A stretch of 64,000 bases of DNA from an uncultured Bacteroidia bacterium (GTDB taxonomy: Bacteria; Bacteroidota; Bacteroidia; Bacteroidales; F082): assembly GCA_902770835.1 (NCBI GenBank), contig CACXUM010000006.1, forward strand, positions 46,373 through 110,372, in the 5' to 3' direction. Of the stretch, positions 58,912 to 64,000 are shown in pieces. How positions within the stretch are numbered: position 1 is the first letter of the stretch; each line of letters opens with the position of its first letter. Position numbers and translations under genes: made by a program. Under the pieces are notes generated by a model, which ran no database searches, had not been told where the DNA came from, and saw only the letters and a program-made list of their open reading frames with translations.

Positions 58912-59730
58912 TCAATGCTTCACTTTCTTTCCGCCCATGCGCAAACGGATGGCCGTGACCACCTTTTTCGTGTAGAGCGGGAAGTCGTTTTTCATAATCC
59001 AGTCGTAATAAGGTGGCTCCTTGCGGAAGATGTCCTCCACGCGATGGCCTTTGTATTTGCCGAACATGAATACCTCCTTGCCTTCATCGTCGAAGATGAT
59101 TTGGCCTGAGAGGTCGGCATTTTTGTGGTGGGCTGAAAAATCTGCCAACTGCTTCATGTCGTTCACTGGGCCTTGGGATATTTTTCCCTTTGCATCCTCA
59201 TAATCAACGCCTTGGTAACGGTCGAGCATGGCGCGAAGCACATCGTATGTGGCGCGTGTGTCGGCAATGGCACCGTGTGCGCCTTCCAATTCGCCGTGGC
59301 AGAAGAAACGATATGCCCCTTTCAGCGTGCGCGGTTCCATCTTCATAAAAATGTTCATCACATCGATGAAGCCACGGTCCTTGAGGTCGAAATCGTAATC
59401 GACGCGGAGAAACTCTTCCACCAAAAGAGGAAGGTCGAATTTCAAAATATTGTAGCCCGCGAGGTCGGCGTTGCCGAGAAATTGCGCGATTTCCTTGGCT
59501 TTTTCGCGGAATGTGGGCTTGTCGGCCACCATTTCGTTGGTGTAGCCATGCACTGAAGTGGATTCCGCCGAGATGGGAATCTCAGGATTGAGGAGCCATT
59601 CACGTTGCTCCTCCTCACCGTTCACATTGATTTTCAGTACACTTATCTCCACAATACGGTCGTGTGAAGTGTTCAAGCCTGTCGTTTCCAAGTCGAAGAA
59701 GGCTATCGGTCGTTTCAGATTAAGTTCCAT
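58912..59730 (-). CDS. DnaQ-like 3'-5' exonuclease with DUF3820 C-terminus
   Basis: A 272-residue protein. The exonuclease domain has the DEDDh motifs: Exo I FFDLETTGLN (Asp13, Glu15), Exo II GYNILKFDLPLL and Exo III HGAIADTRAT. The C-terminal part (VFMFGKYKGHRVEDIFRKEPPYYDWIMKNDFP, in parts) is a DUF3820-type extension often found in exonuclease X-like proteins. It probably acts in DNA repair or trimming. It stands alone on the minus strand, 75 bases from nfeD. Confidence 0.9.
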   Translation of the reverse strand: MELNLKRPIAFFDLETTGLNTSHDRIVEISVLKINVNGEEEQREWLLNPEIPISAESTSVHGYTNEMVADKPTFREKAKEIAQFLGNADLAGYNILKFDLPLLVEEFLRVDYDFDLKDRGFIDVMNIFMKMEPRTLKGAYRFFCHGELEGAHGAIADTRATYDVLRAMLDRYQGVDYEDAKGKISQGPVNDMKQLADFSAHHKNADLSGQIIFDDEGKEVFMFGKYKGHRVEDIFRKEPPYYDWIMKNDFPLYTKKVVTAIRLRMGGKKVKH

Positions 59731-59853
59731 GAAGTTTTCAAATTTGAGCGCAAAAATAATACATAAAACGCAGCGATATTCAATTTTTTCTTACTTTTGC
59801 CCCACTTTTCAAACAAAAACGAACATTTAGAAAGTATCAAATTATTGAAAGAC

Positions 59854-60243
59854 ATGATGGAAGAAAATGAAATGAATGAAATGCAAGAAAAAGACGAACT
59901 GTTCTCAAAGGCAGTGAAAGCAGGCAAGAGGACTTACTTTTTCGATGTGAAAGCAACCAAAAACGATGAGAAGTACATCACCATAACCGAGAGCAAACGC
60001 CGTTTCGACGAGGGTCTGCAGCGTTTCTTCTACGAGAAACACAAGATTTTCCTCTACAAGGAGGATTTCGAGAAGGTTTCGAAGGGCTTGAACGACGCCA
60101 TCAACTTCATCGAGACGGGCGAATATCCTGCCGACTACTACGATCAGCCGGAGCCTCGCCGCTACGACAATAATGTGGAAGGCGAAAGCCACAACGAAAT
60201 CGACAGCGCCATCGACAAATGGTTTGACAACTTGGACAAGTAA
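59854..60243 (+). CDS. PUR-family (DUF3276) nucleic-acid-binding protein
   Basis: A 129-residue protein. The start is taken at ATG 59854 because the upstream frame overlaps a promoter-like region (TACTTTTG at 59792-59799). Its core KRTYFFDVKATKNDEKYITITESK and FFYEKHKIFLYKEDFEKV matches the DUF3276/PUR-alpha-like fold conserved in Bacteroidota, a small domain that binds single-stranded DNA or RNA. The C-terminal 30 residues are acidic. It is followed by a terminator and stands alone. Confidence 0.88.
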   Translation: MMEENEMNEMQEKDELFSKAVKAGKRTYFFDVKATKNDEKYITITESKRRFDEGLQRFFYEKHKIFLYKEDFEKVSKGLNDAINFIETGEYPADYYDQPEPRRYDNNVEGESHNEIDSAIDKWFDNLDK

Positions 60244-60271
60244 TTTTCACCGAACAGAAAACTAACAACAG

Positions 60272-60296
60272 AGGTCGCCTTGGTGCGGCCTTTTTT
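60272..60296 (+). terminator. Rho-independent terminator after the PUR-family gene
   Basis: Arms AGGTCGC and GCGGCCT (one G-T pair) with loop CTTGGT, followed by a run of T. It lies 29 bases after the stop at 60243. Confidence 0.7.
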
Positions 60297-60418
60297 GTTG
60301 CAAACTTCCGAAAAACACAAACTTATCAACAAATCGCGCCGATGTTGATAACTTTCCGCAAACCACGGCAACAAAACACGGCAAAACTCGTAATTTTGTA
60401 GCGCAAATTTTGACTGAA

Positions 60419-61198
60419 ATGGGAAAGACTATAGCGATTGCAAATCAGAAAGGTGGCGTGGGCAAGACCACCACGGCCATCAACTTGGCGGCAAGTTTGG
60501 CCGTCCTCGAATATAAAACCCTACTCATCGATGCCGACCCGCAAGCCAACGCGACTTCGGGCGTGGGCATCGACCCTAAAAGCGTGGAAACCAGCATTTA
60601 CGAGTGCATCATCGACAATGTTGACCCGAAAACCGTCATCACCGAAACGGAAACGCCCAACCTCTATCTGATTCCCGCCCACATCGACTTGGTAGGCGCT
60701 GAAATTGAGATGATTAACCTGCCCAACCGCGAACAGATGATGAAACATGCCCTCGCCGATATTAAAAAGGAGTACGACTTCATCATCATCGACTGCTCGC
60801 CCTCGTTGGGCTTGGTCACGGTCAATTCGCTCACCGCAGCCGATTCGGTCATCATCCCCGTGCAATGCGAATATTTCGCTCTCGAAGGTCTTGGCAAACT
60901 GTTGAATACCATTAAGATAGTGCAAACCCGCCTCAATCCCGACTTGGACATTGAAGGCATCCTGCTCACCATGTTCGACACCCGTTTGCGCCTGTCGAAA
61001 CAGGTCGTGGAAGAGGTGAAGATGCACTTCCAAGACTTGGTTTTCAACACCATCATCAACCGCAACACGCGCTTGGGCGAGGCCCCCAGTTTCGGCAAGT
61101 CCATCATCATGCACGACGCGGCCAGCGTGGGCGCCATCAACTACCTCAATCTTGCGCGAGAGATATTGGAAAAGAATCACATCACTAAAAACGCATAA
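60419..61198 (+). CDS. parA: Chromosome partitioning ATPase ParA (Soj)
   Basis: A 259-residue P-loop ATPase. ATG 60419 ([13 protein letters not shown]) is preferred over TTG 60410. The deviant Walker A is KGGVGKTTT, Walker A' [14 protein letters not shown], Walker [12 protein letters not shown]. It lacks the N-terminal HTH of plasmid ParA proteins, fitting the chromosomal Soj type. It acts with the ParB encoded six bases downstream in segregating replication origins. TAATTTTG at 60391-60398 is a possible -7 promoter box. Confidence 0.95.
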   Translation: MGKTIAIANQKGGVGKTTTAINLAASLAVLEYKTLLIDADPQANATSGVGIDPKSVETSIYECIIDNVDPKTVITETETPNLYLIPAHIDLVGAEIEMINLPNREQMMKHALADIKKEYDFIIIDCSPSLGLVTVNSLTAADSVIIPVQCEYFALEGLGKLLNTIKIVQTRLNPDLDIEGILLTMFDTRLRLSKQVVEEVKMHFQDLVFNTIINRNTRLGEAPSFGKSIIMHDAASVGAINYLNLAREILEKNHITKNA

Positions 61199-61204
61199 AC
61201 CGCC

Positions 61205-62095
61205 ATGTCCGACAAAAACAGAAGAGCCTTGGGCCGTGGCTTAGACGCCATCCTGCAAAGCCCCGAAACCGACATCACCAGCAAAGACATCAGCGGCGAT
61301 TTCGTGGCCGGTGCCATCGCCGAAATCGACATCAACCTCATCGAAACCAACCCCTTCCAGCCCAGAACGGAATTCGACGAAACAGCCTTGAAAGAGTTGG
61401 CACAATCCATCAAGGAACAAGGTGTGGTCCAGCCTGTTACGGTCAGGAAACTCGGCTACAACAAATACCAACTCATTTCCGGCGAGCGCCGACTGAGGGC
61501 CTCCAAAATGGCAGGTTTGGCCAAGATTCCGGTGTTCATCCGCGTGGCCAACGATGAGCAGATGCTTGAATTGGCCCTCATCGAAAACATCCACCGCGAA
61601 AACCTGAATGCCATCGAAGTAGCCATTTCCTACCAACGCCTCATCGACGAATGTAACATGACGCAAGAGGAAGTGAGCGACAAGGTTGGCAAGAGCCGCA
61701 GTGCCGTGGCCAATTTCCTGAGATTGTTGAAGTTGCCCGCCGAGGTGCAAATCGCCATCCGCGACGGACATATCACCATGGGACACGCCCGCGCCCTCAT
61801 CAACATCACAGACAAGGAGCAGCAACTGAAACTCCTCCAGCAGATTATCGAAGGAGAGATGAACGTGCGCCAAACCGAGGAATTGGCCGAGAAAGCCAAG
61901 AATCCCGAGGCCAAGGAGCGGAAACAGACCAATTTCATCCCCGAGCATTTCAAGAGCAAAATCAAGACCTTGTCGCAAACCCTGAACACCAAAGTGAAGG
62001 TGACGCGAAACGTGAAAGGCCAAGGCAGCGTGGTCATCGACTTCAAGGACGAGGCCGAGTTTGACCGCATCATGGAATTGTTCAACAACAAATAA
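61205..62095 (+). CDS. parB: Chromosome partitioning protein ParB (Spo0J)
   Basis: A 296-residue protein. The N-terminal CTP-binding domain (NPFQPRTEF, ELAQSIKEQGVVQPV, ISGERRLRA, ENIHRENLN) is followed by the helix-turn-helix (MTQEEVSDKVGKSRSAVANFLRLL) that reads parS, and a C-terminal dimerisation domain. The GERRLRA and ENxHR motifs are those of the CTP switch. No perfect parS consensus was noticed in the window, although the origin is usually not far from this locus. parA, parB, DUF5683 and dapB are closely packed and likely co-transcribed. Confidence 0.95.
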   Translation: MSDKNRRALGRGLDAILQSPETDITSKDISGDFVAGAIAEIDINLIETNPFQPRTEFDETALKELAQSIKEQGVVQPVTVRKLGYNKYQLISGERRLRASKMAGLAKIPVFIRVANDEQMLELALIENIHRENLNAIEVAISYQRLIDECNMTQEEVSDKVGKSRSAVANFLRLLKLPAEVQIAIRDGHITMGHARALINITDKEQQLKLLQQIIEGEMNVRQTEELAEKAKNPEAKERKQTNFIPEHFKSKIKTLSQTLNTKVKVTRNVKGQGSVVIDFKDEAEFDRIMELFNNK

Positions 62096-62100
62096 ATGCC

Positions 62101-62745
62101 ATGCCGCGCCGCTTCTTGTTTTTGCTGGGCTTCATCCTGATTTTCGCCTTTCAGAAAACGGAAGCGCAAAACGTGGTGTTCGACACCATCGGCAACACCA
62201 TCATCACCGCCGACACCATCGTAAAACAAGAAAAACCGGCCAAAACCGCCAAGGCGAAAAAGCCGCATAGCCCGACGAAAGCCACTATCATGTCGGCCTG
62301 CCTGCCCGGATTGGGACAGATTTACAACGGCAAATGGTGGAAAGTGCCCATCGTTTATGCCGGTTTGGGCGGACTCGGCTATTTGGTTTACAGCAACTAT
62401 TCCGAATATCGGGCCTACCTTCACGCCTACGAGTTCAAGACGGGCGACCTGCCCGAAGGCGTGACCCTCACCGAGCATGAAACCGATTTGGCCAACAGGT
62501 ACGCCGACTCGCAATTGCAAACCTACAAGGAATCTTATCGCCGTGATTTTGAGTTCTTTACCATCCTCACGGTGGCGTGGTACGGGCTGAACATCTTGGA
62601 TGCCTGCGTGGACGGGCACCTTTATACTTACGACATCAGCGACGACCTCAGCCTCAGCGTCGACCCTTATTTTAGGCCAATGGAAACGCCTATAAAAATG
62701 CCGCAATACGCCAAAGTGGGGCTGTCATTTCAACTGAATTTTTAA
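62101..62745 (+). CDS. DUF5683 family membrane protein
   Basis: A 214-residue protein. An N-terminal signal or anchor (FLFLLGFILIFAFQKTEAQ), then a basic linker (KPAKTAKAKKPHSPTKAT) and the DUF5683 core: SACLPGLGQIYNGKWWKVPIVYAGLGGLGYLVY, a short amphipathic hairpin found in many Bacteroidota proteins, and another hydrophobic stretch (FFTILTVAWYGLNILDACVDGHL). Function is not known. Its place between parB and dapB is conserved in the phylum. It starts five bases after parB and ends two bases before dapB. Confidence 0.88.
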   Translation: MPRRFLFLLGFILIFAFQKTEAQNVVFDTIGNTIITADTIVKQEKPAKTAKAKKPHSPTKATIMSACLPGLGQIYNGKWWKVPIVYAGLGGLGYLVYSNYSEYRAYLHAYEFKTGDLPEGVTLTEHETDLANRYADSQLQTYKESYRRDFEFFTILTVAWYGLNILDACVDGHLYTYDISDDLSLSVDPYFRPMETPIKMPQYAKVGLSFQLNF

Positions 62746-62747
62746 CC

Positions 62748-63458
62748 ATGAAAATCGCCATAATCGGATACGGAAAGATGGGCCACGAGGTGGAAAAAGC
62801 CGCCCGCGCCCGAAAGCATGACATCATCGTCACCATCGACAATGCCCAAGAATGGGAAGACCGCCTCGGCCAACTGAAGCAGGCCGACGTAGCCATCGAC
62901 TTCAGCCAACCCGACCAAGTGGTGGGCAACATCCATAGGTGCTTCGACTTGCACCTCCCCGTTGTGGTAGGCACCACGGCTTGGCAAGACCATTTCGAGG
63001 CCATCAAGACGCGATGCTTGAAGGAAAAGCAAAGCCTCTTCCATGCACCCAATTTTAGCATTGGGATGAACATCATGTTCTTGCTTAACAAGCAGTTGGC
63101 AAAGTTCGCCGAGCGTTACGACTACCAACTCTCTTTGGCTGAGACCCACCACATCCACAAATTAGACAAACCAAGCGGCACAGCCATAAAATTAGCCAAT
63201 GACATCCTCTCGGTGAACCACGACTACAACCGTTGGAGCATTGACACCCCCACCGACCACACCTTATATATTAATGTGACCCGCGAAGGCGAAGTGAACG
63301 GCAAACACAGCGTGACAGCCAATTCCCACGCCGACCGAATCACCCTCACTCACGAAGCCTTCAACCGACAAGGCTTCGCAATGGGTGCCATTGCCGCCGC
63401 CGAGTTCCTTATAGGAAAGACGGGAGTGTTTGGCATGGAAGATTTAATGGAATCTTGA
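62748..63458 (+). CDS. dapB: 4-Hydroxy-tetrahydrodipicolinate reductase
   Basis: A 236-residue enzyme of the diaminopimelate/lysine pathway that reduces 4-hydroxy-tetrahydrodipicolinate with NAD(P)H. The N-terminal nucleotide-binding loop is IIGYGKMGHE. The active site motif ETHHIHKLDKPSGTA contains the catalytic His and Lys and the substrate-binding SGTA. It is shorter than the E. coli enzyme (273), as is usual in Bacteroidota. It is the last gene of the par cluster. In related genomes a signal peptidase gene often follows; here a gene-free stretch and the rRNA operon do. Confidence 0.95.
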   Translation: MKIAIIGYGKMGHEVEKAARARKHDIIVTIDNAQEWEDRLGQLKQADVAIDFSQPDQVVGNIHRCFDLHLPVVVGTTAWQDHFEAIKTRCLKEKQSLFHAPNFSIGMNIMFLLNKQLAKFAERYDYQLSLAETHHIHKLDKPSGTAIKLANDILSVNHDYNRWSIDTPTDHTLYINVTREGEVNGKHSVTANSHADRITLTHEAFNRQGFAMGAIAAAEFLIGKTGVFGMEDLMES

Positions 63459-63875
63459 TTTTCCGTCTACATGAACCCAGTCAGGCGACGCCAGTACCTG
63501 CATACTATGGAATGAAAACGCATCAGCCGAACATCTTTCATTCCCGCATTGCAAATGCTAATATTCACGGCTACCAAATTACAAATTCGAAACGGGTTAC
63601 CCACAAAAATGAAGACCGCTTGTCGCGTTGAGCAGTTATACCTCAGTTAGCAGATTTGACATTTTAGGATTCGAGGCCGTCGATGAAAACCGGCTGGACG
63701 CCAACGGCTTACGACAACCAGACAAAGGCCTTGTGCCCTTTTTGAGGCTGCGAAAGTACGCAAAAAACGGAAACGACCCCACCAATCCGGCGGAAAACTT
63801 GCGCGAGTGGAAAAGGAATCCAAAGCCCGTGTGCCGGGAGGGTAATCCCGTGAGGATTGGCCGCTCCCAAAAACG
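63459..63875. other. Gene-free region between dapB and the rRNA operon terminator
   Basis: About 417 bases without a convincing gene. It holds a decayed copy of the palindrome repeat (63544-63597). From about 63770 it is GC-richer, with short complementary pieces (GGGAGGGTAATCCCGTGAG, GCTCCC). An open frame on the minus strand across 63647-63958 overlaps the 5S gene and terminator and is judged non-coding. Confidence 0.6.
63544..63597 (-). repeat. Decayed, inverted copy D of the palindrome repeat
   Basis: CGCATTGCAAATGCTAATAT, then CGGCT and CAAATTCGAAACGGG, align with the reverse complement of copies A-C (CGCATTGCAAATGCTGATGC, CGGCT, GAAATTCGGGAGAACGGGG in parts). The palindrome has lost symmetry and the promoter half is missing. 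It shows that the repeat is not confined to the toxin locus. Confidence 0.6.
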
Positions 63876-63909
63876 GGAAACCCTCCCAGCTCTCTCTGGG
63901 AGGGTTTCC
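63876..63909 (-). terminator. Terminator of the rRNA operon
   Basis: Perfect 14-base arms GGAAACCCTCCCAG and CTGGGAGGGTTTCC with a 6-base loop. On the minus strand it follows the 5S rRNA and is succeeded by CGTTTTTGGG. Confidence 0.85.
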
Positions 63910-63916
63910 GCTGTGG

Positions 63917-64000
<84 letters not shown>

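Noticed and set aside
60300-62100. A parS site near parA-parB
   Set aside because: I looked for the 16-base palindrome built on GTTTCACGTGAAAC and saw no clear match; a motif scan would settle it.

Overview
The window reads as a chromosomal segment of a Bacteroidota bacterium, most likely an uncultured, anaerobic member of the Bacteroidales. The basis is: many large secreted proteins ending in type IX secretion (T9SS) type A sorting domains, a complete Rnf complex preceded by an RseC-like protein, a parA-parB-DUF5683-dapB cluster, and repeated matches to the TTTG / TAnnTTTG promoter of this phylum. I cannot assign a genus. No tRNA, CRISPR array, intact insertion sequence or integrase was seen. 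The only RNA gene is a 5S rRNA cut by the right edge, whose operon lies outside the window on the minus strand.

Layout. 0-5.1 kb: two glycosyltransferases (the first cut by the left edge) facing a polysaccharide flippase and a YihY/BrkB membrane protein. 5.2-10.9 kb: rseC-like gene, then rnfBCDGEA. 10.9-13.8 kb: a mosaic of two truncated T9SS cargo 3' ends enclosing two RHS-type toxin-tip plus membrane-protein cassettes, with three copies of a ~100-base palindrome/promoter repeat. 13.9-36.8 kb: seven plus-strand envelope or secreted genes, comprising two gingipain-like C25 proteases, four giant adhesin-like proteins and a lipoprotein/beta-barrel pair. 37-40 kb: DUF2807 lipoprotein and an ABC exporter operon with a GntR regulator. 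40.4-43.1 kb: an operon with a secreted CotH-type protein. 43.2-45.5 kb: an ADP-forming acyl-CoA synthetase carrying an internal ParB/sulfiredoxin-like domain. 45.7-54.5 kb: MATE exporter plus a 2481-residue dimodular NRPS with terminal reductase. 54.6-60.2 kb: Nudix hydrolase, small XRE regulator, NfeD-SPFH-TPR regulator operon, exonuclease and PUR-like protein. 60.4-63.5 kb: parA, parB, DUF5683, dapB. The window ends with a gene-free stretch, the rRNA operon terminator and partial 5S rRNA.

How the parts work together. Rnf couples ferredoxin and NAD to an ion gradient, which fits an anaerobe. The 23-kb block encodes cargo for a T9SS whose machinery is elsewhere. The MATE-NRPS pair is a compact biosynthesis and export unit predicted to make a reductively released dipeptide (aldehyde or alcohol).

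The most unusual items are four. (1) The tandem toxin-tip/immunity cassettes, each tied to a promoter-bearing palindromic repeat. (2) Five in-frame arrays of a 7-base repeat inside the NRPS gene, plus palindromic inserts in its linkers. (3) The ParB-like domain inside a CoA ligase. (4) Two pairs of giant T9SS proteins with different heads but the same tail module.
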